This document shows positions 8,441-18,318 of a stretch of 64,000 nt of DNA, one piece after another. The stretch covers positions 133,803 through 197,802 of the forward strand of contig CAWHNO010000014.1 of assembly GCA_963830725.1 (NCBI GenBank), in the 5' to 3' direction. A program made the position numbers and the translations under genes. The notes below the pieces were generated by a model. It saw nothing but the letters and a program-made list of their open reading frames with translations. It made no database searches and was not told the DNA's origin. Numbering within the stretch: the first letter of the stretch is position 1; every line of letters begins with the position of its first letter. The stretch is from DASSUW01 sp963830725. Its GTDB lineage: Bacteria > Actinomycetota > Thermoleophilia > Solirubrobacterales > Solirubrobacteraceae.

Positions 8441-9348
8441 GAGGACGTGGCGGGCTCCTCCGGCGGGCGGAAGCCGCCGCCCTGGCTCGGCGGAGGCGGC
8501 GCCTCGGGACGCTCGGGGGAGGTCTCGAACCGCGACGCGTCGGCGCCCACGCCCTGCGCCAGCAGCTGCAGGTCGAAGCCCTCGTTGCGCACGCGCAGGT
8601 CGTAGTAGATGACCGTGAGCACCGAGGCCCACAGCGGATAGGTCAGCACGTAGGTCAGCAGCGTGATGAACGTCGCCAGCACGGCGAACGCCACCTCGCT
8701 CAGCGTGTCGGTGACGCCCGCGACGATGCCGAGGACGGCGGTCAGCGCGAAGTTGATGACGAACGCGATCAGGAAGACGACGACCAGGGTCCCGAACACG
8801 CGCCACCAGTTCCCGCGCGTGAGCCGCCACGATCGTCCGATCGCGGCGAACGGCCCGGTGCGCTCGAACGCGATCGCCGAGAACGTCATGCACAGCTTCA
8901 CCGACAGCCAGATGCCGGGGATGACGAAGAGGATGAAGCCGGCGATCGCGATCACCACGATCACGACCCAGGCGATCACGAGCGGGATGAGACGGCTGGC
9001 CAGCAGGCCCAGCGAGTCGCCGGCGCCGGCGCGCTCGCCGAGGTACGCCGCGCTGATCGCCTTGAAGCAGGCGGCGACCGCGAGGGCGGCGCCGAGGCTC
9101 TGCAGTGCGACGCTCACGAGGTAGCCGGCGACTGCCGCGCTCGACTCGCTGGCGGGGGCGTTGACGTCGTACGCGGTGTCGTCGGTCGAGGCGGTGATGA
9201 TCGTGCCGAGGATCGTGAGCGGAACCACCACCACGAGCACGCACGCGACCAGCGTCCCGAAGCGGTGGCGGAAGAGCCGGATGCCGGCGTCGAGCATCTC
9301 CCCGACCGAGAGCGGGCGCAGCTGCGGCGTGAACGACGGCGCGGACAC
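8437..9348 (-). CDS. Multi-pass membrane protein (GPDPase membrane domain/DUF7544-like)
   Basis: A 303-aa integral membrane protein. It opens with LRPLSVGEMLDAGIRLFRHRF, typical of the membrane domain found alone or fused to glycerophosphodiester phosphodiesterases. About six long hydrophobic segments follow, with the conserved SWRLTRGNWWRVFG loop, then a proline-rich cytoplasmic tail. Start GTG with a strong Shine-Dalgarno AAGGAGG at 9354-9360. The next gene downstream is a truncated remnant overlapping by 4 bp. No catalytic residues are visible and the function is unknown. Confidence 0.8.
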   Translation of the reverse strand: MSAPSFTPQLRPLSVGEMLDAGIRLFRHRFGTLVACVLVVVVPLTILGTIITASTDDTAYDVNAPASESSAAVAGYLVSVALQSLGAALAVAACFKAISAAYLGERAGAGDSLGLLASRLIPLVIAWVVIVVIAIAGFILFVIPGIWLSVKLCMTFSAIAFERTGPFAAIGRSWRLTRGNWWRVFGTLVVVFLIAFVINFALTAVLGIVAGVTDTLSEVAFAVLATFITLLTYVLTYPLWASVLTVIYYDLRVRNEGFDLQLLAQGVGADASRFETSPERPEAPPPPSQGGGFRPPEEPATSS

Positions 9349-9439
9349 GGGTTCCTCCTTGGAAGGGGCGGCGGCAGCCTAGTACCCGCGGATGGCGCAC
9401 CCGAACCCGAGCGCGCAGGAACGTTCAGTGTTCGACGGC

Positions 9440-10426
9440 TCAGCCCAGCGCGCGGCCGTACTGGCGCTCGTAATACGCGCGGTAGTCGCCGGAGCGGATC
9501 GGCTCCCACCAGGCGCGATTCTCGCGGTACCAGGAGACGGTGCGCTCGAGCCCGTCGGCGAAGCGGACCTGCGCCTCCCAGCCGAGCGCGCGGGCCTTCT
9601 CGGAGCCGAGCGAGTAGCGCCGGTCGTGGCCGGGGCGGTCGGTGACGTACTCGATCAGCGACTCGTCGGCCCCGGTGTACTCGATGATGCGCTTGACGAC
9701 CTCGAGGTTCGGCGCCTCGTCCGGGCCCCCGACGTTGTAGACCTCGCCCGGCTCGCCGCGCTCGAGCACCGTGCCGATCCCGCGCGCGAAGTCCTCGACG
9801 TAGATCCAGTTGCGCACCTGCATGCCGTCGCCGTAGACGGGCAGCTTGTCGCCGTGCATGGCGTTGAGGACCATCAGCGGGATCAGCTTCTCGGGGTACT
9901 GGTACGGCCCGTAGTTGTTGGAGCCGCGGCAGATCAGGGCTTCGAGCCCATAGGTGTGGTGGTAGGAGGCGACGAGCAGGTCGGCGCCCGCCTTGGTGGC
10001 CGAGTAGGGCGACGAGGGCTGGAGCGGGGACTGCTCGGTGAACGAGCCCTCCTCGATCGACCCGTAGACCTCGTCGGTCGAGACCTGGACGTAGCGGATC
10101 CCGCGCTCGCGGGCGGCCTCGAGCAGCGTGTAGGTGCCCTGCGCGTGGGTGGTCACGAACGCGTCCGGCTCGCTGATCGAGCGGTCCACGTGCGTCTCGG
10201 CGGCGAAGTTGACGATCGCGTCGGCGTCCTCGATCGCCTCCGCGACGGCGCTCGGATCCTCGATGCCGCCGACGATCAGGCGGACGTCGAGCCCTTCGAG
10301 GTTCTCGCGCCGGCCGGCGTACGTGAGCTTGTCGAGCACCGTGATCTCGTCGCCGTGCTCGGCGAGGCGCTCGCGGACGAAGTTGGAGCCGATGAAGCCG
10401 GCTCCGCCGCAGACCAGCAGTCTCAT
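9440..10426 (-). CDS. rmlB: dTDP-glucose 4,6-dehydratase
   Basis: A 328-aa extended short-chain dehydrogenase catalysing step 2 of dTDP-L-rhamnose synthesis (dTDP-glucose to 4-keto-6-deoxyglucose). N-terminal NAD-binding GGAGFIGSNF, then VSTDEVYG (the Thr-Asp-Glu catalytic triplet), YSATKAG (catalytic YxxxK), SNNYGPYQYPEKLIP and WYREN near the C-terminus. ATG overlaps the rmlD stop by 4 bp (ATGA). rmlA is 8 kb away and rmlC is not in the window. Confidence 0.95.
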   Translation of the reverse strand: MRLLVCGGAGFIGSNFVRERLAEHGDEITVLDKLTYAGRRENLEGLDVRLIVGGIEDPSAVAEAIEDADAIVNFAAETHVDRSISEPDAFVTTHAQGTYTLLEAARERGIRYVQVSTDEVYGSIEEGSFTEQSPLQPSSPYSATKAGADLLVASYHHTYGLEALICRGSNNYGPYQYPEKLIPLMVLNAMHGDKLPVYGDGMQVRNWIYVEDFARGIGTVLERGEPGEVYNVGGPDEAPNLEVVKRIIEYTGADESLIEYVTDRPGHDRRYSLGSEKARALGWEAQVRFADGLERTVSWYRENRAWWEPIRSGDYRAYYERQYGRALG

Positions 10427-11265
10427 GCAGTGACCTCCAGGCGGGAGAGATGGGCGCGCAGTCCCTCGCGCCATGGGGGCAGGACGGGCGCGTCGCCGCG
10501 GGTCGAGGCGAGCGCCGAGAAGGCGGGGCGGGGGGCGGGCCGGCCGAGGTCGGCGGTGCTCTGCGGCCTGACGCGGCAGTCGATGCCGGTCTCCTCGAAC
10601 GTCGCCACGGCGAGGTCGCGCCACGAGCAGCGGCCGCCGCCGGCGACGTGCAGCACGCCGGTCAGCCCGTGCTCGGCGATCTGCACCAGCGCGGGCGCGA
10701 GGTGGCCGGTATAGGTCGGGCAGCCGACCTGGTCGTCGACGACCGCGACCTCGTCGCGCTCGGCGCCGAGCTTGCGCATCGTGTCGACGAAGTTGCGGCC
10801 GTGCGGTCCGAACAGCCACGACGAGCGCACGATCGCGGCACGACCGCCGGCCGCGTCGACGGCGAGCTCGCTCGCGAGCTTGGAACGCCCGTAGGCCGAG
10901 CGCGGGAACAGCGGATCGTCCTCCTCGTACGGATCCGGCCCGTTGCCGTCGAACACGTAGTCGGTCGAGACGTGCACGACGAGTGCGCCGGCCTCGGCGG
11001 CCGCGGCCGCCACGTGGCCGGCGCCGGCGCCGTTCACGGCGGTCGCCGCCGCCTCGTCGGCCTCGGCGCCGTCGACGTCGGTCCAGGCGGCGCAGTTGAT
11101 CACCGCGTCCGGGCGGGCGGCCTGGATGGCGGCCCGCACGGCATCGGCGTCGGTGATGTCGAGGTCGGCCCGGGCAAGGGCGGCGACCTCGTGGCCGGCA
11201 TCGCCCGCCGCGGCCACGACATCGCGGCCCAGCATGCCCGCGGCCCCCGTCACGAGGAGGCGCAT
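10423..11265 (-). CDS. rmlD: dTDP-4-dehydrorhamnose reductase
   Basis: A 280-aa reductase for the last step of dTDP-L-rhamnose synthesis. Motifs: LVTGAAGMLGRDV nucleotide-binding loop, VINCAAWTDVDGAE, HVSTDYVFDG, SAYGRSKLASE (catalytic YxxxK) and RSSWLFGPHGRNFVDTM. First gene of the rmlD-rmlB pair, with an ATGA overlap. ATG at 11263-11265, preceded on the minus strand by TATTCA about 8 nt upstream. Confidence 0.94.
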   Translation of the reverse strand: MRLLVTGAAGMLGRDVVAAAGDAGHEVAALARADLDITDADAVRAAIQAARPDAVINCAAWTDVDGAEADEAAATAVNGAGAGHVAAAAAEAGALVVHVSTDYVFDGNGPDPYEEDDPLFPRSAYGRSKLASELAVDAAGGRAAIVRSSWLFGPHGRNFVDTMRKLGAERDEVAVVDDQVGCPTYTGHLAPALVQIAEHGLTGVLHVAGGGRCSWRDLAVATFEETGIDCRVRPQSTADLGRPAPRPAFSALASTRGDAPVLPPWREGLRAHLSRLEVTA

Positions 11266-11295
11266 GCCTGAAATGAATAGCGCACGGCGCGCGGC

Positions 11296-12684
11296 TCAAC
11301 CCACCCGAAGGGCCAGAGACAGCTCGAAGCGCGCCTCCGGGTCCTCGAGCCGGGTACCGAACAGCTCGCGCAGCTGCCGCAGCCGGTAGCGGACCGTCTG
11401 CGGGTGCACGCCGAGCTCGGCGGCGACGGCCTGCACCTGGCCCGGGCGGTCGAGCCAGGCGCGCAGCGTCTCGGTCAGGCGCGCGCGGGGGCCGTCGGCG
11501 AGCTGGGCGAGCGGCGCGAGCCGGGAGGCGGCGAGGTCGGCGGCGAGGCCGCGGTCGGCGGCGAGCAGCAGCGTGGCGAGGTGCTCCTCGGCGACCACGA
11601 GCGGGCCGTCGACGCCACCGCCCGCGGCGAGCCGGTAGGCCGCGGCCGCGCGGCGCAGGCTGGCGGAGGCCGCGTGCCACGGCACGGTGGGACCGATGGC
11701 CACCGGCGGCGGCGCGCCGGAGGGGTCGCCGGACCGGGCGTCGCCGTCGCCGCGCGCCGCGCGACCGCTGCGCGAGCTGTCGTCGCCGCGGCGCGAGCCG
11801 TCGCCGCCGCCGCGCGCCGCGGCCCGCACGCGCGATCCGTCGCTCTCGTCGCCGATCGCCGCCACGAGCTGGCGCCGTCGTCCGGGCGCGTCGGGGTCCG
11901 GCACGAAGACGCAGGCCAGCCCGCCCGCGGCGCCGCCGATCGCGTCGCCGCCCAGCCGTCGCGCCAGCCGCGTCGCGATCGCCTCGACGATCTCCTCGCC
12001 CGGCACCGGCTCGCCGCCGCCCGGCGGCGCCCCGCTCGCCTCGGCACCGGCCGCCGTCTCCGCGGCAGCGGCCACGAGCACGGCGAGCTCGCGCGGCAGC
12101 GGCCAGGCCGCGGCCTGGGCGGCGGTCCGGATCGCCTCCTGCGAGGCCGGCGGATCCTGCGCGAGCAGGCGGATCAGCCGCCGCCGGCGGCGCTGGCTCT
12201 CGCCGGCCGCCGCGGACTGCTCCTCGGCGTAGCCGTCGGCCGACTCGGCCGAGATCTCGTCGATGTAGGCGAAGATCGCCTCGCCGAGCGAGTAGATCGT
12301 CTCGGGCGGGAGGCGACCCGTCGTGCCGGCGTCGACGAAGCGCCGCCAGGCCAGCCGCGCGCCGACTCGGTAGGCGGCCAGGAGGGCGTCGAGGCTGCGC
12401 CCGGCGTGGAACTCGCCGCGCCCGAGGTTGACGTAGGTGTCGCGCGCGCGCGTGACGTCGGCGGACGGGTCGGCGACCATGTCGACGAAGCGGTTGAGCG
12501 CGACCTCGACGCCCATCCGCACGAGCTGGCCGAACGTCCCCTCCATCGCCCGCGCGTAGTCGGGCACCTCGAGCGAGATGGCCGCGATCATCTCGTCGGC
12601 CAGGCCCGGGAGCGCGGGGCGCAGCACGTCCGCGGCCTCGGGCGGGACCGCGGCGAACGTCGTGCGGGAGGCCGGCGTCGCCAT
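11296..12684 (-). CDS. PucR/CdaR-type transcriptional regulator
   Basis: A 462-aa regulator. The N-terminal half (about 20-160) resembles the RsbRD-like sensory region of PucR proteins. The C-terminal HTH_30 is clear: VQAVAAELGVHPQTVRYRLRQLRELFG, followed by LEDPEARFELSLALRV, the standard ending. Unusual: residues about 280-335 form a low-complexity Gly/Arg/Asp/Ser linker encoded around 11715-11835. TAGCCT 8 nt before the ATG suggests a leaderless start, divergent from the desaturase at 12769, which it may regulate. Confidence 0.82.
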   Translation of the reverse strand: MATPASRTTFAAVPPEAADVLRPALPGLADEMIAAISLEVPDYARAMEGTFGQLVRMGVEVALNRFVDMVADPSADVTRARDTYVNLGRGEFHAGRSLDALLAAYRVGARLAWRRFVDAGTTGRLPPETIYSLGEAIFAYIDEISAESADGYAEEQSAAAGESQRRRRRLIRLLAQDPPASQEAIRTAAQAAAWPLPRELAVLVAAAAETAAGAEASGAPPGGGEPVPGEEIVEAIATRLARRLGGDAIGGAAGGLACVFVPDPDAPGRRRQLVAAIGDESDGSRVRAAARGGGDGSRRGDDSSRSGRAARGDGDARSGDPSGAPPPVAIGPTVPWHAASASLRRAAAAYRLAAGGGVDGPLVVAEEHLATLLLAADRGLAADLAASRLAPLAQLADGPRARLTETLRAWLDRPGQVQAVAAELGVHPQTVRYRLRQLRELFGTRLEDPEARFELSLALRVG

Positions 12685-12768
12685 TTATCACGAGGCTACA
12701 GCAAACACGGTGTGAATCTGGCGGTTGAAGCGATGCGGCCGCCGATCGCTGCGGGTAGGACTCAAGGT

Positions 12769-13650
12769 ATGTCCGCCATGCACCGCTGGCTCAACCTCGC
12801 GGGCGTTCTGCTCCCGTTCGTCGGCTTCGTCCTCGCCGTCGTGCTGCTCTGGCAGACGCTCGTCGACTGGAGCGACCTGGCGGTGATGCTGATCATGTAC
12901 GTGATCAGCGGCTACGGGGTCACGCTGGGGTTCCACCGGCTGCTCACGCACCGCTCGTTCCAGACCTTCAAGCCGGTCGAGTACACGCTCGCGATCCTCG
13001 GCTCGCTGGCCGTGCAGGGGCCCGTGATGTCGTGGGTGGCCGACCACCGCAAGCACCACGCGCACACCGACCAGGAGGGCGACCCGCACTCGCCGCACGG
13101 TCACGGCGGCGGTGTCAAGGGCGCGATCGCCGGCCTCTGGTACGCGCACATGGGCTGGCTGTTCGAGGCCTCGGGCACGTCCGAGCACTCGCGCTACGCG
13201 CGCGACCTCTACGAGGACCGCGGCATGCGGGTCATCCACCACACCTTCGGACTGTGGGTGTTCGTCGGCCTGCTGATGCCGTTCGGGCTCGGCTACCTGA
13301 TCGACGGCACGCTCGCCGGCGCCCTGACCGCCGCGCTGTGGGGCGGCCCGGTGCGGATCTTCGCCCTCCATCACGTGACGTGGTCGATCAACTCGGTCTG
13401 CCACTTCTTCGGGACGCGTCGCTTCGCGGTCGAGGATCGCTCCACCAACGTGTTCTGGCTCGCCCCGTTCTCGTTCGGCGAGAGCTGGCACCACAACCAC
13501 CACGCCTTCCCGCGCTCCGCCGTCCACGGGCTGCGCTGGTGGGAGATCGACCCGACGGCCTGGCTGATCCGCGCCATGCGCAGCGTCCGCCTGGCCTGGA
13601 ACGTGGTCGAGATCACCCCCGAGCGCCAGCAGCAGAAGCTCGCGCACTAA
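12769..13650 (+). CDS. Acyl-CoA/fatty-acid desaturase
   Basis: A 293-aa membrane di-iron desaturase introducing a cis double bond into fatty acyl chains. All three histidine boxes are present: HRLLTH, HRKHHAHTD and HHNHHAFPR, with two pairs of hydrophobic segments around them. ATG 12769 was chosen (GGTAGGA upstream); ATG 12778 is possible. Transcribed away from the PucR regulator. The TAA stop is part of a strong terminator hairpin. Confidence 0.93.
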   Translation: MSAMHRWLNLAGVLLPFVGFVLAVVLLWQTLVDWSDLAVMLIMYVISGYGVTLGFHRLLTHRSFQTFKPVEYTLAILGSLAVQGPVMSWVADHRKHHAHTDQEGDPHSPHGHGGGVKGAIAGLWYAHMGWLFEASGTSEHSRYARDLYEDRGMRVIHHTFGLWVFVGLLMPFGLGYLIDGTLAGALTAALWGGPVRIFALHHVTWSINSVCHFFGTRRFAVEDRSTNVFWLAPFSFGESWHHNHHAFPRSAVHGLRWWEIDPTAWLIRAMRSVRLAWNVVEITPERQQQKLAH

Positions 13651-13669
13651 GGGGGTCTGACCCCCTTAG
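13647..13669 (+). terminator. Intrinsic terminator-like hairpin after desaturase
   Basis: Nearly perfect inverted repeat with 9-bp arms CTAAGGGGG and CCCCCTTAG around a short loop. The desaturase stop codon is inside the left arm. There is no long T-tract afterwards. Confidence 0.7.
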
Positions 13670-13684
13670 TACGGGTAGCCGTAC
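13669..13684 (+). promoter_or_regulatory. Inverted repeat upstream of DeoR gene
   Basis: GTACGG, four bases, CCGTAC: a perfect 6-bp-arm palindrome 42 bp before the deoR start. Further on, TGCTATAAC (13711-13719) is an extended -10 with 7 nt to the ATG, so the mRNA is probably leaderless. The palindrome is a candidate autoregulatory operator. Confidence 0.4.
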
Positions 13685-13726
13685 CAAACGGGCATAAACG
13701 TGCAGGTTCGTGCTATAACCCGCACG

Positions 13727-14480
13727 ATGCTGACCGCCGAGCGCCGACGGGAGATCCTCAGCCGCCTGGAGAGGGACGGGAAGGTCGTGGCGTCTGAGCT
13801 GGTCGTCGCGCTCGGCGTGTCGGAGGACACGGTGCGGCGCGACCTGCGCCGAGCTGGCCGCCGGCGGGCACGTGCAGCGCGTGCACGGCGGCGCGCTTCC
13901 CCCGCCGCCGGACGCCGCCGTGAGCTTTGCCCAGCGGCTGCGGGTCGCGCCCGAGGCGAAGGCGCATCTCGCCGAGGCCGCGCTGCCGCTGCTCGAGGGC
14001 GCGAATGTGCTGCTGCTCGACGGCGGGACGACGGCGCTCGAGCTCGCGCGCCGGCTCCCGCCCGAGCGCGACTGCACCGTGCTCACCAACGCGCCCCCCG
14101 TCGCCGAGGCACTCGCGGAGCACCCGCGCGCAGAGGTCGTGCTGCTCGGCGGGCGGCTGCTCAAGGACTCGCACGTGACGGTCGGCGCCGCGACGGTCGA
14201 CGCGCTGCGCCAGGTCCGCGCCGACGCCTGCGTGCTCGGCATCTGCAGCCTGCACCCGGAGCTCGGCGTCACCGCCACCGACCACGACGAGGCGCACGTC
14301 AAGCGGGCGATGGTCGACGCCTCGGCCGAGGTGATCGCCCTGGCGACGGCCGACAAGCTGCACACCGCCGGTCCCTGGCTGGTCACACCGCTGGCCGGCA
14401 TCACGCACCTGGTGACCGACGCCGGCGAGGAGCTGACCGCCGACTACGCGGCCGCCGGCGTCAGCGTGGTACGGGCATGA
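13727..14480 (+). CDS. DeoR family regulator, frame interrupted once
   Basis: DeoR/GlpR-type sugar-operon repressor, about 250 aa. N-terminal HTH: MLTAERRREILSRLERDG...VSEDTVRRDLR. C-terminal phosphosugar sensor: LLLDGGTTALELAR, VLTNAPPVAEAL, LLGGRLLKDSH, TATDHDEAHVKRAM. The two halves lie in different frames. One extra C near 13850 breaks RDLR|ELAAGGHVQRVHGGALPPPP; removing it restores the expected text. Either a sequencing error or a fresh mutation. The stop overlaps the MFS start (ATGA). Confidence 0.85.
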
Positions 14481-15632
14481 CGCCGCGGGTGGCGACCTTC
14501 GGCGTCTTCTTCGTCAACGGCGCGGTGATCGGGACCTGGGTCGGTCACATCGCCGTGGGTCCAGGATCGCTTCGACTTCTCCAAGAGCACGCTCGGCCTG
14601 GTGATCCTGGCGATGGCGATCGGGGTCATCCTCGCCCTGCCGCTCATGGGCCAGGCGATCGTGCGGCTCGGCAGCGTGCGCGCCACGCGGCTGGCCGGCG
14701 TGACGTGCGTGCTCGTGCTTCCGCTCCCGCTGCTGGCCCCGGAGCCGTGGCTGCTGCCGCTCGCGCTGATCGTGCTCGGCGCGTCGAGCGGCGCGATGGA
14801 CGTCTCGATGAACGCCCACGGCGTGGCGGTCGAGCGAATCCTGCAGCGGCCGATCATGTCCTCGCTGCACGCCGGCTGGAGCTTCGGCGGACTCGCCGGC
14901 GCGGCGCTCGTGGCCGCCGCCGGCGGCGCCGGGGTCGACCCGCGCGTCGAGACGCTGATCGCCACCGGCCTGTTCCTGCTCCTGCTGGTCGCCTGCCTGC
15001 GGCGGCTCGGCGAGGGCTCGGCGACCGCCGAGGCCCCGGCCGGCTTCGTCCGCCCCACCCGTGGCGTCGCCGTCCTCGCCCTGCTGTGCCTGATCATCAT
15101 GGTCACCGAGGGCGCGATGGCCGACTGGGGCGGCATCTACCTCACGCGCGACCTCGGGACCTCCACCGCTGTCGCCGCGCTCGCCTTCGCGGCCTTCTCG
15201 GGCGGGATGACCGCGGGCCGCGTGTTCGGCGACTGGCTCAACCACCGGCTCGGAGCCGCGACGCTGATGCAGGGCGGCAGCGCCCTCGCCGGCGTGGCGC
15301 TCGGCGGCATGCTGCTGCTCGGCGCGCCCGCGCTCGCCATCGCGGGCTTCTTCCTCGTCGGGATCGGCGTCGCGAACGGCGTCCCGCTCGTGTTCAGCGC
15401 CGCCGGCCACGCGGCCGGGGAGTCGGGCCCGAACATCGCCGCCGTCAGCTCGATGGGCTCGATCGGCTTCCTCGCCGGCCCGCCCTTCATCGGCTTCCTC
15501 GCCGATGCCACCTCGCTGCCGCTCGCGCTCTCGACGCTCTGCCTCGGCCTGGCCTTCGTGACCGTCACCGGGCGGCGGATCGGAGCGGGCGCCGTCGGGC
15601 CGGGCGTGCCGGCGTTCGAGGCGGCGCGATGA
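14477..15632 (+). CDS. MFS transporter, frame interrupted once
   Basis: About 385-aa major facilitator transporter in a DeoR-MFS-HAD operon, so probably a sugar or sugar-alcohol permease. The first 25 residues (MTPRVATFGVFFVNGAVIG) are in one frame. The rest, from WVQDRFDFSKSTLGLVILAM on, is in another. One extra base in 14551-14555 explains it, since HIPWVQDR is the usual form at this place. Helices continue cleanly to the end, with LPLMGQAIVRLGSVRA as the first conserved loop. Both ends overlap neighbours by 4 bp. Confidence 0.82.
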
Positions 15633-16231
15633 GATACGTCCTGTCCGACCTCGACGGCGTGCTGGTCGACTCGGGCGCCGAGGTCGAGCGCATCTGGCGC
15701 GAGTGGGCGGCCGAGCGCGGGATCGACCCCGACCTCGTCGCCCGCGAGAGCCACGGCGTTCCCGCGCAGGGCGTGCTCGCGCGCGTGGCCCCGGAGCTGA
15801 ACACGCCGGAGGAGATCGACCGGATCGAGCGCCGCCACGCAAAGACGGGGGGACGCGCGCTGCCGGGCGCGGCGGAGCTGCTGGCCGACGCTCACGCCGT
15901 CGTCACCTCGTGCAGCCCCGCGCTGGCGGCCGCGCGCTTCGAGGCCGCCGGCCTGCAGGCGCCCGCCGTGCTGATCACCTCGGACCGCACGCCGCGCGGC
16001 AAGCCCCACCCGGACCCGTACCTCGCGGCGGCCGCCGCCCTGGGCGCCGACCCCGCGGACTGCGTCGTCATCGAGGACGCGCCGGCCGGCATCGCCGCCG
16101 GGCGGGCGGCGGGGATGACCGTCTGGGCGGTCGCCACGACGCACCGGCCGGACGAGCTGGCCGGCGCGGACCGCGTCGTGGCGGACCTCGACGAGGTGCG
16201 TCAGCGGTTGAGCTCGTCGACCGCGCCGTAG
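15629..16231 (+). CDS. HAD-superfamily sugar phosphatase
   Basis: A 200-aa haloacid-dehalogenase-like phosphatase of the beta-phosphoglucomutase/GPP1 group. Motif I DLDGVLVDS (nucleophile and acid Asp), motif II ITSDRTPRGKPHPDPY (Lys in GKPxP), motif III VVIEDAPAGIAAGRAAGM. ATGA overlap with the MFS gene. In a DeoR operon it probably dephosphorylates a sugar phosphate. The 3' end overlaps the convergent PI-PLC gene by about 31 bp. Confidence 0.9.
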   Translation: MRYVLSDLDGVLVDSGAEVERIWREWAAERGIDPDLVARESHGVPAQGVLARVAPELNTPEEIDRIERRHAKTGGRALPGAAELLADAHAVVTSCSPALAAARFEAAGLQAPAVLITSDRTPRGKPHPDPYLAAAAALGADPADCVVIEDAPAGIAAGRAAGMTVWAVATTHRPDELAGADRVVADLDEVRQRLSSSTAP

Positions 16232-18308
16232 AGGTCGCCCTGCTGGGTGAAGTCGACGGCGAGCAGGTTCGGGTGCCGGTCGCGGATGCTGCTCGCAGTC
16301 GCGCGAGCGGCCCACCAGCACCGGCCGGGTGTTGACCTTGGCCGCGTTCGAAGGCTGCGGCGTCGGGTCCGTGTTCACCCAGTGGTTGATCAGCAACAAG
16401 GGCGCGCCGTCCGTCCCGCGATTGGGGACGCAAGTCTTCGGCCAGTTCGACGGGGTGGTCAGCAGCACGGCGCGCTTGAACGTGAACGGCGTCTCCTGCA
16501 GCGCCGCCTCGTAGCCGGCCGTGTACCAAGGAGCCGCACCGCCGTGGTTCTCGGCGTAGACGACGACCTGCTGGCCGCTGTCGATCATCTCGCGCAGCGT
16601 AGGGAAGGGGCCGGCCGGCGGGCCGCGGTAGACGTTCCTGATCAGTCCGGACTCCTCGAACGCGGTGACTACCGCGTCCGGCAGCACGTAGTCCTCGATC
16701 ACGATGATCAGCACCTCGTCGGGGCGCTCGACCAGGAACTCGCGTACCTCGCGCAGCGCGCCGGTCAGCTCGGTCGCGCCGAGCTCGCAGAAGCGATGGC
16801 AGAGGAACACGCCCGGCTCGCCCTCGCCCGGCAGGATGCGGTCGCGAATCCGCTGGATCGCGGCCAGCCCGGCGGGGCCGAGCGTCTCCTCGTACAGCTC
16901 GCGGTCCTTGTTCCCCGCTCGCTCCGAGCGTTCCGACAGGTCGGTGCGCACCGCCTTCCCGACCTGCAGCCCGTAGTGCGCATCGATCAGCAGGCCCCGC
17001 ACGCCGGCGCGCAGCTGGTCGCGAATCGAGAGCGTATGGGCGGCAGAGAACCAGCCCTCCTCGTCGGAGGACGACATCGCGTTGTGCGACGCGGCCAGCG
17101 TGACCTCGTTCAGGCGCTTCCCGCACAGCTCCACCTGACCGTTACAGGCCGCGCTGCGGACCACGGCGGGCGCCGTGGTGCCGCCGCGCGTCAGGAACAC
17201 GGCGACCACCGCGAACGCGATCAAACCCACCGCGACGGGCGCGAACGACGCCAGCAGGTCGCGGCGGCCGATCTCCGCGCGGGCCGCGCGCCGGTCGTGG
17301 GCGGCGCCGAGCAGCTCGTCCACCCCGGCATAGAGCACGAACAGCCCGCCGACGACGGCGAGCAGCCGCAGCGCGTTCAGCGGCGCGACCACGATCGCCA
17401 GGCCCACCACGGCGAGCGCGGCCCCACGCGCGACGCGCCAGACGGTCCGCCGCGGCGTCCGCGAGACCAGCTCCCATCCCTGCCGTCAGTGCCGGCCCGA
17501 GGTTCGGGAGCGTCCGTTCCGAGGCGACCGCGGCGGCGACGACCGTCGCGAGCGCCGCGACGAGCAGCAGCAGTCCGCTGAGATCGCCGAGGAACGCGTC
17601 CCACACGGCGCCGGTCGCGCGGCGGTCGACCGGCTGGTCGCTCGACAGCCGCTCGACCGCCACACGCGCGCCGGCGAGCAGCAGCACCGTCGTCACGGCG
17701 AGCCCGGCGATCGAGAAGCCCAGGACCTGGACGGCGCGCCGCCACTGCGCAGCCAGAGCGACGGCCACCGCGGCCGTGGCGATCGCGGCGACGATCAGCA
17801 CGAACGAGAGCACTCGCAGGCGGTGGGCGGTCTCCGCGGCCGTCTCGGTCACGCGGTTCACGTACGTGAGCTGCAACGCGACGTCGGCCTGGATGCGGTC
17901 GATGCCGCGGACCGGCAGCTGCCCGAGCGCCGACTGCACGAGCACGCCGATGTCGCGCAGGTCGAGCCGCACGCGCGAGTCCTCGCCGGACAGCAGCGCG
18001 CCGTGCACGCGGCGCACGCCGTCCTCGAACAGCGCGATGAACGGCGGCGAGCCGGCGATGCCCGCGACGGCCGACTCGATCAGCGGCTTGGCCGAGATCA
18101 GGTCGGGCACCTCGCGCAGGACGACGCGGTCGGTGATCTCCCGGCTGAGGACGCTGCGCACGTCCGGGTCGGCGAGCGCGGCGGCCGCACGGTCGGCGAA
18201 GGCGTTCTCCGACAGCAGCTCGTAGCGGAGGTAGCCGGCCACGACCGCCGCCACGGTCAGCAGGGCGGCGACGAAGAGCAGGACGCGGGCAACGACCTCC
18301 CGTCCCAC
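16201..18308 (-). CDS. Membrane protein fused to PI-PLC-like phosphodiesterase (two frameshifts)
   Basis: One gene in three frame segments, about 700 aa. The N-terminal part is membrane-anchored: MGREVVARVLLFVAALLTV, a large extracytoplasmic loop, then several helices including LNALRLLAVVGGLFVLYAG. The C-terminal part is a PI-PLC X-like TIM barrel: LAASHNAMSS (first catalytic His), RGLLIDAHYG, FLCHRFCELGA (second His), LIIVIEDYVLPD, YAENHGG and a final HPNLLAVDFTQQGDLYGA. Frame changes occur near 17475 and 16295. GTG 18308 has AGGGAG upstream. It follows rmlA by 10 bp, so it may be co-transcribed. Role perhaps in cleaving a phospholipid or lipid-linked glycan at the outer membrane face (inference). 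Confidence 0.75.
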
Positions 18309-18318
18309 GCGGCGCTCC

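Noticed and set aside
13700..16231. Single 843-aa open frame covering DeoR, MFS and HAD
   Set aside because: Only the first 40 codons (DeoR HTH) and the last 200 (HAD) are protein-like. The middle is out-of-frame reading of two other genes.
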